From: Mucilaginibacter hurinus
GTDB lineage: Bacteria > Bacteroidota > Bacteroidia > Sphingobacteriales > Sphingobacteriaceae
Assembly: GCF_003324525.1 (NCBI RefSeq)
Contig: NZ_QGDC01000001.1
Span: forward strand, 186,001 to 250,000
Direction: 5' to 3'
Length of the DNA stretch: 64,000 nucleotides
Positions 25,747 through 35,500 of the stretch are shown one piece after another. Both the position numbers and the translations under genes were made by a program. The first letter of the stretch is position 1. Each line of letters starts with the position of its first letter. The notes under the pieces are model-generated. The model saw only the letters and a program-made list of their open reading frames with translations. It was not told the origin of the DNA and ran no database searches.

Positions 25747-28176
25747 TCAACCGCCTCCTACCCTGCCCATTTCATCAGCCGCGCTGCCGCTACCGCGTTT
25801 GCCGGTTTTATAAGCGTTACCAAAACGGTAAGTAAACGCTATAGTATATACACGGGTATCCCGCATCATTTTAAAATACTCCGTAGCGTTGGGGAATGTA
25901 GTAAAACCTTCCATCGCGTTGGTATAAAAAATATCCCGCACAGTAAATTTCAGCGTGGCTTTCTTTTTTAGTATCTGCCTTGACACGCCGGCCGAAAGCT
26001 GCCCTGTAGGATACAAAAGTTCGGCTACATCGTTACGTGCCCGTGTAGTATAGAAACCTGATAGCTCTGCTGTGTAATTGCCTATAATAAACTGATTATT
26101 GGCATTAATGCTCAACTGGTTTATGGTTGTAGTATAACTACTCCCGTTAAAGCCACTTAGCTTTTTATAATTGTATACCGCAGTAGCGTTCACATTCCAC
26201 CATTTAAAAGGGATAGTAGTAATACTTTCGGTTAATCCCACTACATAGGTACTGCCTACATTGCCGTATGTATACAGCAATACATCTTTTTCGCTGTCAG
26301 CCAGAAAAAGCTGCGAAAAATAATTTGTAATCCGGCTGTATGATACGGCTGTGTTAAGTAGCTCCTTAAATTGGTGACTTAATTTAAACGTCCAGCTATA
26401 CTGCGGTAAAATATAAGGATTGCCGGTTTGATAAGTGTACTTATTAATAATGAAGTAAAACGGGTTTAGATTTTGAAATGCGGGCCTGTCTATACGTCTG
26501 CTCACGGTAAGCGTGAAACTGTTTACCGAGTCCGCTTGATAACTTAAATAACCACTGGGGAACAGTCCGCCGTAATCTCGCTTAAATGCCGAATCGGCCT
26601 GTACAGTATTGCCCAACTGATGCGCCCTATAGCCTGTATGTTCATATCGCAGCCCGGCTTGCGCTGATAATTTGCCATACTTTTTCTCGGCCGATGCGTA
26701 CAATGCATGAATATTTTCGTCATATAAAAAGTGATTGCTCTTCCGAAGGTCCTCCTGCCAGGTACCACCCGCGAAGTTCTGGTAAGAGGCCAGGTTATCT
26801 GTTTTGGTGAATGATGATTTCCAGCCTAATTGCAGTGAACCTTCCTTTTTGGCGCGTAGTGTATAATCTATCTTACCTGAAGCGATGCGTATGGTGGTAG
26901 GTATATTACCCCTTGATTGCTCATTGTACCCCACGGGTGCCGCCCGATTGTTGGTAAAGTTTTGTTCACTATTAATGGTGTAGTGCAGGTAATCGGCATC
27001 AAATGCAATATCCTGTTGTGCCGATATTGCATGACGACCGTTGAGGTTAATGGTACCATTTTTAAAGTAAGTATCGTTTATATTGTGCGTGTTTATAACC
27101 GAGTCTGCAATGCCTGACGGGCTGAGCCAGGTGGCTGTTGAACGGTTATTTCCGCTGCGTGGCACAATGGTGCCGCTTAATACCATGCCAATAGTTGTTT
27201 TAGGTGTAATGCTGTAATCAAACCCCGTTTTAACAGCGTTATTAAAAAAGGTACCTGCAAAGTAAGCCGGCTGGTCAAGCATCGATACCAGGTTATTGTC
27301 GCTATCATAATATTTGCGCAGGGCGTACAGATCCGTAAGATACTCCCCATAATTCATGGTATAATTTAAAAATGAATTAACCTTACCCGCGCGGTAATTA
27401 AGTATAATACTGTTATTGCTTTTGGGGTAAACACCATGTCCTGCAGAAGCCGTAAACGTACCATTGAAGCCCTGCTGCTTATTCTTTTTGGTTTTAATAT
27501 TGATTATGCCTGCGTTGCCGGCGGCATCGTACCGGGCTGAAGGATTTGGCATAAGCTCTATCTTTGACACTTCTGATGAACTCATGCTGCTTAACAAATT
27601 GTTAAGATCGGCGCCTGACAGGTAAGTTGGTTTACCATCTATCATAATCAGCACGCCGGGTTTGCCTTGTAAGGATATACCGCCGTTACGGTCAACATTC
27701 ACCCCGGGCGATTTCTCCAAAACTTCGAGTACAGTGGTGCCTGCATTGGTAACTGATGCATCAACATTTATTATCACCTTGCCCTGCGCATGTTCAATAG
27801 CCGGGGTTTTTGCCGTAACTGTAACCTGCTGCAACTGTGTTTTAGCGTTCTGCAGTATTATCGTATCGCTATTAACAGCAGACGGGGTATTATATACGCC
27901 CGTGTAAGGCAGGTATCCGGTAAAGCTTACCGTACATGTATACTGTCCCTTGTGTAAGTTGATAAAACTTATATTGCCTGCATCATCCGTTATTGCGGCT
28001 TTTACGGGTGCACCCCTTTTTAGTAGTTTCACTGTAGCGCCAACAGCCGCGCCGCCATCATCCTTTAACACAGTAAATGATAAGCCTGATGTACCCGCGG
28101 TAGGATTTTGGCTATACGTTGTTAAGCAAATCAGCTGGCATGCCAATACGCATAATACTTTTATGAGGTCAGTCAT
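25747..28176 (-). CDS. TonB-dependent-receptor-like outer-membrane beta-barrel protein with carboxypeptidase-regulatory domain
   Basis: Outer-membrane protein of 809 residues. Signal peptide (about 1-22, cleavage near TYS-Q), a carboxypeptidase-D regulatory-like beta-sandwich (about 28-110), a plug domain (about 125-220, PGVNVDRNGGISLQGKPGVLIMIDG), and a large beta-barrel of the 'outer membrane beta-barrel family' type. It resembles the CirA/siderophore-receptor-like class without a SusD neighbour, so a glycan-uptake (SusC) role is unlikely. The last barrel strand (TIAFTYRFGN) is followed by an unusual ~20-residue Gly/Arg/Lys-rich tail instead of ending in an aromatic residue. Ligand unknown. 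Confidence 0.88.
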   Translation of the reverse strand: MTDLIKVLCVLACQLICLTTYSQNPTAGTSGLSFTVLKDDGGAAVGATVKLLKRGAPVKAAITDDAGNISFINLHKGQYTCTVSFTGYLPYTGVYNTPSAVNSDTIILQNAKTQLQQVTVTAKTPAIEHAQGKVIINVDASVTNAGTTVLEVLEKSPGVNVDRNGGISLQGKPGVLIMIDGKPTYLSGADLNNLLSSMSSSEVSKIELMPNPSARYDAAGNAGIINIKTKKNKQQGFNGTFTASAGHGVYPKSNNSIILNYRAGKVNSFLNYTMNYGEYLTDLYALRKYYDSDNNLVSMLDQPAYFAGTFFNNAVKTGFDYSITPKTTIGMVLSGTIVPRSGNNRSTATWLSPSGIADSVINTHNINDTYFKNGTINLNGRHAISAQQDIAFDADYLHYTINSEQNFTNNRAAPVGYNEQSRGNIPTTIRIASGKIDYTLRAKKEGSLQLGWKSSFTKTDNLASYQNFAGGTWQEDLRKSNHFLYDENIHALYASAEKKYGKLSAQAGLRYEHTGYRAHQLGNTVQADSAFKRDYGGLFPSGYLSYQADSVNSFTLTVSRRIDRPAFQNLNPFYFIINKYTYQTGNPYILPQYSWTFKLSHQFKELLNTAVSYSRITNYFSQLFLADSEKDVLLYTYGNVGSTYVVGLTESITTIPFKWWNVNATAVYNYKKLSGFNGSSYTTTINQLSINANNQFIIGNYTAELSGFYTTRARNDVAELLYPTGQLSAGVSRQILKKKATLKFTVRDIFYTNAMEGFTTFPNATEYFKMMRDTRVYTIAFTYRFGNAYKTGKRGSGSAADEMGRVGGG

Positions 28177-28290
28177 GGTAGCTAATTTATATACAAATTA
28201 CACGCATTTTACAAGCTAGTTACACATTCACCCCTAAAGGGGGAGGATATTATCTTCGTCAATAGTCAAAATATTATCTCATTTTAGAGC

Positions 28291-28896
28291 ATGAATAAAC
28301 ATATTGTTCTCGTCGTGCTGTTCTTTGCCGGTTTAATTATTTCGGCTATCCGCCCGCATGATTATTTCACCTGGTTGTTAGAAGTTTTCCCTGCAATTAT
28401 CGGGTTTGTGGTTTTGGCTGGTACCTACAAACGTTTTGAATTCACTTATTTAACCTATGTATTTATACTCATACACTGTTATATTTTGTTCATCGGGGGT
28501 CATTATACATATGCCGAAGTACCCGCTTTCAACTGGGTGCGAGACGCCTTTGATCAAACCAGGAATAATTACGACAAAGTTGGCCACTTTGCCCAGGGAT
28601 TTGTACCTGCATTAATAGTAAGGGAGTTGCTTATACGTATGCAGGTGGTGCAAAAACGGAGTTGGCTGCACTTTTTAATTGTGTGCGTATGTACCACAAT
28701 CAGCGTGGTTTATGAGTTTTTAGAATGGCTTGTAGCTGTTTTAACAGGCGAAGCAGGAGATTCCTTTTTAGGAACACAGGGGTATGTTTGGGACACACAA
28801 TCCGACATGCTATACGCCATGATGGGTGCAATTACAATGCTGATCCTACTATCAAAATGGCAAGACAGGGCGATAAGCGCAAAACGACTTGAATGA
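28291..28896 (+). CDS. DUF2238 (YjdF-like) inner-membrane protein
   Basis: Integral membrane protein of 201 residues with about six hydrophobic segments and the family block NYDKVGHFAQGFVPALIVRELLIR (split here as DKVGHFAQGFVP and VRELL) plus VVYEFLEWLVA and DTQSDMLYAMMG, all typical of DUF2238. Function of the family is unknown. It converges with the thioesterase gene, 4 bp apart. A TATCTTCG box, one base off the -7 consensus, lies about 40 bp upstream. Confidence 0.85.
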   Translation: MNKHIVLVVLFFAGLIISAIRPHDYFTWLLEVFPAIIGFVVLAGTYKRFEFTYLTYVFILIHCYILFIGGHYTYAEVPAFNWVRDAFDQTRNNYDKVGHFAQGFVPALIVRELLIRMQVVQKRSWLHFLIVCVCTTISVVYEFLEWLVAVLTGEAGDSFLGTQGYVWDTQSDMLYAMMGAITMLILLSKWQDRAISAKRLE

Positions 28897-28900
28897 TGCT

Positions 28901-29449
28901 TTATCGCTCAATAATGCAACGTTCGCCCTTTATACGCTCGATAGATTCGGCTATCTCAAATTCTGTTCTGATTTTCTTCGATTCCTTACGATATTCTTTC
29001 TTAAGATCTTTGCTGTATAAGGCCTCAAAAAAGCGTTCAATCTCTACATCCTTTTTAAGGATCAGGCCGGGCACCTGCACAGGTTCATGATTATCATCCA
29101 TAGCTACCATGGTAAAATAACTGGTGTTGGTATGTTTTACCGCGTGTGTCTTTACATTTTCAGACTCTACCCGTATACCTATTACCAGCGATGTTCTGCC
29201 TACGTAGTTTACCGACGCCATTAGCGATACCAGTTCGCCAACTTCAACAGGCGCTAAAAAATCAATGGCATCTACCGAGGCTGTTACACAATACGCGTCA
29301 GCGTGCTTGGCCGCACATACGTAAGCTACTTTATCCATCAGGCTCATAATAACGCCTCCGTGTATCTTGCCGCCAAAATTAGCGTACGAGGGTATCATAA
29401 GTTCGGTTAATGTTGTTTGTGATTCAGCAACGGTTTTGAAATTTTCCAT
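28901..29449 (-). CDS. Acyl-CoA thioesterase (hotdog fold, YciA/BACH type)
   Basis: Hydrolyses acyl-CoA to free acid and CoA. Hotdog-domain protein of 182 residues; the helix-start motif NFGGKIHGGVIMSLMDKVAY (N, HGG and D; split: FGGKIHGG, LMDKVAY) is conserved in this class, followed by VTASVDAIDFLAPVEVGE. The C-terminal ~40 residues are highly charged. A second hotdog thioesterase with a different sequence is encoded at 58636-59166. Chain-length preference is unknown. Confidence 0.9.
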   Translation of the reverse strand: MENFKTVAESQTTLTELMIPSYANFGGKIHGGVIMSLMDKVAYVCAAKHADAYCVTASVDAIDFLAPVEVGELVSLMASVNYVGRTSLVIGIRVESENVKTHAVKHTNTSYFTMVAMDDNHEPVQVPGLILKKDVEIERFFEALYSKDLKKEYRKESKKIRTEFEIAESIERIKGERCIIER

Positions 29450-29501
29450 GGCTTAAAGATACAAATAGTGACCGGCGAGCTGTAAATAGAGATCAATTTT
29501 A

Positions 29502-29544
29502 CGTATAAACAAAAGGTAGCTCAACGCTACCCTTTGTTTATACG
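29502..29544 (-). terminator. Terminator of the giant secreted-protein gene
   Basis: A 19-bp stem with one G-T mismatch (29502-29520 with 29526-29544), 5-nt loop. On the minus strand the core AAAGGGTAGC...GCTACCTTTT is followed by GTTTA. It lies 43-85 bp after the stop of the giant gene. Confidence 0.8.
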
Positions 29545-29586
29545 AATTAGGCAGGTAATACCTCACTGACTACTACACAGTTGATG

Positions 29587-32500
29587 CTAATATTTTAAAA
29601 TAATATATCCCGACTTGCGTTTTGTTTCGCTACCTGCCTTATACTCCAGCAGGTAAAAATATGTACCCTGCGGTTGCAGCGCGCCCGCGCGGTTTCTACC
29701 ATCAAATACCTTTGCCTGGTTGTCGTATCCCGATATATAGATTACCTGGACGCCTTTACTGTTCATAATAGTCAAGCTGTTTGCCGGATAAGCTTCGATA
29801 CCGTTGACGATCAATTGGTCGTTTATACCATCACCATTTGGCGAGAGGGCGGAATTTACCGTAACTTCAGGTAATGTGTTCTGCATTGGCGCCGCTGTGT
29901 TCATCTGCATCCGCATGGCACCCGGCCGGGTTATAATCAGCTGATAATTTTTACTCGCTCCGTTTTGAGCGGTTACGGTAACAGTCAGGTTGTTTTCACC
30001 TGCTTCTAAACTTATATCAGGGCTGTATCCGTCAATTAGCGGCATATTGTTAACTACTATTGCAGCGTTAGGGTCTTCGGCTAAAGGATGTACTTTAACT
30101 ACGGCTGTTTCCGCATTTACCGCAGCCACATAATTGCCTGATTGGGTAGAAACCGTAAACTCAGGTGTTAGCGTTAAACCTGCAAGATTAGTGTTTGCTG
30201 ATGCCCGGCGCGTTACAACTATACTATATGTATTAGTTGTAATTCCATCTGCGGCGGTTACCACCGTATTGATGATGTTGGCGCCAGGGTTTAGCGTAAT
30301 AGGTTGCGACTGACCGCCCGAGGCAACTTCTTCACCATTTATACGAATAGTGGCACCGGCATCATGAACTGACGCGGTTACCCGTACTGTTGTTGCGTAG
30401 GTTGACGCGGTGTAATCCCTGAAGTTGCTGCCTTTCACCTTCTTCTTGGTTATACCCTGGTCAAGCTCCAGTTGTGACAGTAAAGCATTATCAGACAGTT
30501 TACGGGTTACAACAATACTATAAGTATTAATAGTTATACCATCCGCAGCAGTTACTACTACATTAACGTTATTAGCCCCATTGTTCAACATGATCGGTGA
30601 AGAGTATTCCCCTGAGGTAACAAGTTCGCCATTGATCCGGATTATTGCTCCCGGATCATGCGCTGACGCTAATACTCTGACGGCATTTGTATAGGCCAAA
30701 GCCGTATAATCACGGTAGTTTATGCCGCTTACCTTCTTCTTAGTTATGCCCTGATCCAGGTCCAGTTGGGATAACAATGCGTTGTCTGACAATTTGCGGG
30801 TTACAACAATGCTGTAGGTGTTGCTGGTAACTCCGTCGGCTGCTGTTACCACGGTGTTTATGGTGTTAGCACCTATAGTTAATGTTATCGGCTGCGATTG
30901 CCCCCCCGATGGCACTAATTCTCCGTTGATATAAATAGTTGCGCCAGAGTCCTGAGCAGATGCTGCTATACTTACAGCGTTTGTATAAGCCGTTGCTTTA
31001 TAATCACGATAGTTGGGACCATTCACCTTCTTCTTGGTAATACCCTGGTCAAGCTCCAGTTGCGACAGCAAAGCATTTGTTGATGGCTTGCGTGTTATTA
31101 CTACAGTATATGTTTTAGTGGTTACCCCGTCTTCGGCCGTAACTATGATTGACACGGTATTATTTCCAATGTTTAACGGTATCTCCTCAGGCTCGCCGGA
31201 GGTTACCTGGCTGCCGTTTATTGTTATTGCAGATGCAGGTAAGGCAGCTGTTGGCGTAACACTCAACGCCGTAGTTGTATTTAGCACAGCCACTGTATAA
31301 GAGGTATCTGCCGACGAGAAAACCGGGCTTAACGTCCCCCTGCTGATGGTTAGATTAGACAGATCTGCCATCGATTCAACTACCGTAATATTAACGGCGG
31401 CCTGGCCACTACCAAACCGGTTGTAAGTTGTTACCGTGTAATCCCGCGCGGGAGTTGCCAGCGCAGGTGTTCCACTAATAACGCCGGTGGTATCATTAAT
31501 GGCAAGCCCTGCCGGTAAAGCCGGGGATATGTAATATCCGCCTACAGGATTGAAATATGATATACTGTTAATTACTAACTCCGAAATAAATAATTTGCCC
31601 TGGTTATTAAAGGCTATACCTCCCGGACTGAAAGCGCAGTAGCTGAACGTTTCAGCCTGACCGGAAGCTGTTACCTTTGTAATTTCACCATAATCAAGGC
31701 TTGTTACAAATACGTTATTAGCGCCGTCAACAGTAATACCTCCGGGCACGCCTAAATCATCAGCTAATAAAATAGAAGTGTGGTAATTATCCGCCGCAAG
31801 CAGTTTTTTTAACTCACCGTCGACAGTGGCAATATATATATTACGCGAGCCGTCAACAGCCATGGCTATTGCATGGTAAAAATCGCCGCCTAATGACACC
31901 ACATCACCAGTTACCGCATTTATCTTCTTAATCTCACTATCAGCCACATATAAATTCCCGTAGTTGTCAGCCGCAATGGCTGATGGCGCTTGAAGCCCAC
32001 TTGCCAATATTTGTGCCGGGCCACCGCCTGCAGGTATTTTCGCAATGCTTGTATTATTGTAGTGTGCCACGTAAAGGTTACCAGCTCCATCAGATGCAAG
32101 GCTGGCCTGGGCCTCAAAATCACTATTGTAAAGCGATGAAGTACCGTTTTTATCTATCTTAAATATAAGGCCTCCATCAAAACTCTGGGTATATAAGTTC
32201 CCCTGCCCGTCTGCGGTCAAGGCATACGGATAAACGATATCCGATGTCAAAGAGTCAGGCTGGCAGCTAAATCCGGGCGAACTTATGTTACTGCCGGTAG
32301 GTGTAAGCGGAGTTATCGTGTTATTGGTGACGTATACTTGCGGGCCGCTGTAGCTTAAAACAGGTGGTGCTGCTCCCCTGTTTACAGTAATGGTATAAGT
32401 TTTAGTTGTCAACCCATTCTCTGAAGTAACTACAACATTTATGGTATTATCGCCATAATTTAAACCAATATCCTGAGATGGTGCCCCTGACGGCACGTCA

Positions 32501-35500
32501 CTACCATTAACTTTTATGCTTGCGGCCGCATCGTTAGCGTACGGCGTAACATTTATATTCGCTTCGGCAGAGTCAACTATAGCCGTGTACTCAAACTGCG
32601 ACTGGTTAAAGGCAGGTGACAGGCTGCCGGCACTTACAACCAGGCTATCAAGCACAGCATTGCCGGCGGCCACTTCGATGTCAAATTCTGCTGAACCGGT
32701 ACCAATTGAATTATTAGCAGTAACGAGGTAACTTGTAACCGGACTTATTGAACGTGGAGTGCCGCTTATAACGCCGGTGGTATCGTTAAAGTTAAGTCCG
32801 GCCGGAAGCGGTTTATCAATATAGTACCCACCAAGTGCCGCTGTAACACTCAACGTGCCTGCCATAGACGTAAAATACAAATATCCCTCGCGTGAAAGCG
32901 TAATACCCGTCGCCAAACCAACGTTTTCCGCTATCACAACCGGTGATCCTCCGCCGGCAGGTATCTTTGTTAACCTCTGTGTTCCGGCGTCAGCAACAAA
33001 TAGATTACCTATAGGATCTGCCTTGATAGCTAAGGGATATTGCAGTTCCACAGCCAAAGTATCAGCTACCTGGTAATTTTCGGCTGCAAGCAGTTTTATC
33101 AAATTACCGCTTTGCGTTTCGGTTAAATAAACGTTATTATCCCGATCGAGCGCTAATCCAAAAACCGACGTAAAGCCTGTAGCAATTTCCTCAACCGTAC
33201 TATATCCGTCGCCTGCTAATAATCTCTTGATTTTACCGCTTTCCTGTTCCGCTACGTATATGTTACCCGCAGTATCCAAGGCCAAACCAACGGGTTTACT
33301 AACGCTGTGCCCAATTGGCATAGCCGTAGTAGTGCCTGCAGCTACTTTAAATAAAGTTGTTTCCCCCCCAAACGCATCTGCCATAAACACATCACCCGCC
33401 GGGTTTATAGCTAAACCATAAAGCCCTGTATATCCACCAACAATCAACTGAGGGGTACCGCCGCCATAAGGCACTTTGTACAAACCCGGGTTTGCGTTTT
33501 GAGTTACTACGTAAGCATTCTCATCCTTATCTAACACTACATTGACGGCACCAGACAAATCACTGTTTAATGTGGTTGGCAACAAATACCCTGCTGTTAT
33601 CGGATCCACATTTGCTGAAACGGGGGCAACCGGGGTGATAGGAACATCTTTGGTGAACGTGTAACCACTGTTGTAATTCACATCCGGAAATACAGGGGCA
33701 GCTTTATTTACTGTTAATACATAGGTTTTAGAGGTTACCCCGTCTGATGCAATCACATCAACGATAACGGTGTTCTCGCCCTCATATAAATTGTATGAAA
33801 AACCTTCTTCGCCTGACGGAGTTAAAAAATCGTCAACATATATTGTGGCATTTGAGTCAATAGCTGTAGGTGTAACGCCAATATAATCTACTTCAGGCCC
33901 TACATTTAAACTGTACGCTGTATCTGCCGTAGCAAAAGCAGGTGTCAATACCCCGTGGCTAACCGTCATACTTAACAAGCCCGCCTCGGTAGCACCATTC
34001 CTGTTTACATTTAACGTATATGTTTTTGAACTTGAGCTGTCGGGCGTCGTTACAGTTACCGTAATTACATTGGCACCTAATGCCAGTGGTATCTCTGGCG
34101 ACGCGTCGCCCCAAGGAACTTCTACACCATTTACAGCTACCAGATTTGAAGGCTCGAAAGAAAGCGGGTATACAACGATGGTGGTTTTTGAGCCCCTTAC
34201 TGTTATCGCATATGATGTTGAATCGGGATTAAAGTCCGGATCAAACGCTGCATAATCATCAATATCCAGGCTTTGAAGGTTTGTGTTTGCCGGCACATTG
34301 ACATGTATATTGTAGTTCTTTTCAGTTACGCCGTCCTCTGCAATCACTTTTACTACGATCTGGTTAGCACCCGTGAACACCTCCACTGCAGACGAAGAGC
34401 AACCGCAACCAATATATTCATCGTTTACATATACCTGCTGCCCAGGATCCGATCCCGGAGTAACATATACATAGGACACCGGCCCGTTTGTTGTTGCCGT
34501 ATAGGCTGTTTCAGTTGGCGAAAAAGCCGGTGTTAATGTGATGTTTGCGTGATCTTCGATAACCAGCCCAGTGAGGTTGGCATTGGTTGACGGGGCGCGT
34601 GTGGCGGTAATATTATATGTGACGGTATCACCAACCGCATTGGCTATTCTAACACTAATTAAGTTGTCACCGGTTACCAACGGCACTTCCGTCTCAAGTC
34701 CGGAGCTAACATTAGCGCCATTTATCGTTATGTTAATTGATGGCTCTGCAGTAGCACTGATATGTAATACAGTAGTATCACTGTTCACCAACAAGGTATA
34801 ATTAAAAATGCCGGCGTCAAACGCTGGTGAAAGTCCCTTCTCGACCACGCTTAAACCCATTAGGGCAAGTATGTCAGCTTCTACTGTTATGGCAACTTGT
34901 TTCTCATTATATCCCGCTTCGTTCCAGGCGGTAACTTTATATTGTTTTTCAGCGGCAACTATTGCAGGCGTACCTTCAATAACACCGGTGTTGCTGTTTA
35001 AAGTTAACCCTACCGGTAAGTATTTGCTAAAGTAGCCACCGGTTGGCTGTAGCTTGGTTATGTATCCGGCAAATTGCCCCGCAGTATAAATATTACCGGC
35101 CGCGTCTAATATAACGCCCGAGGTATGGATTGACGAGGTATACAGCGTAGTTGGGGTGGTAAAGTTACCGGCATGGTACATCTTCAGGTCCTGTGCCTGT
35201 GAATCGGTGATTAACAGGTTGCCTGCGGCATCAACTGCCAATGCTGAAACACGCGACAGCCCGGCTAACACGAGCGACGGCGAACCGCCGGATGCTGATA
35301 TTCGGTGGATATCATATTGTGTAACGCCTGATACTGTTTTATACGTAGTTACATAAACGTCGCTATTGGGCGCTATAGTAAAGTGTGCAATGTTGTCGCT
35401 AAAGGTAGCCAGACGTATCGTGTCCGTATTGGCTGCCGGTAATTTATAAACAGCTTTTTTAGTGAGGGAGTATACATACATGTTCCCGTCACCGTCCACA

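Noticed and set aside
30210-31091. Regular repeats considered as a CRISPR or non-coding array
   Set aside because: Period is 294 bp with no short conserved repeats or unique spacers; it is coding and in frame.
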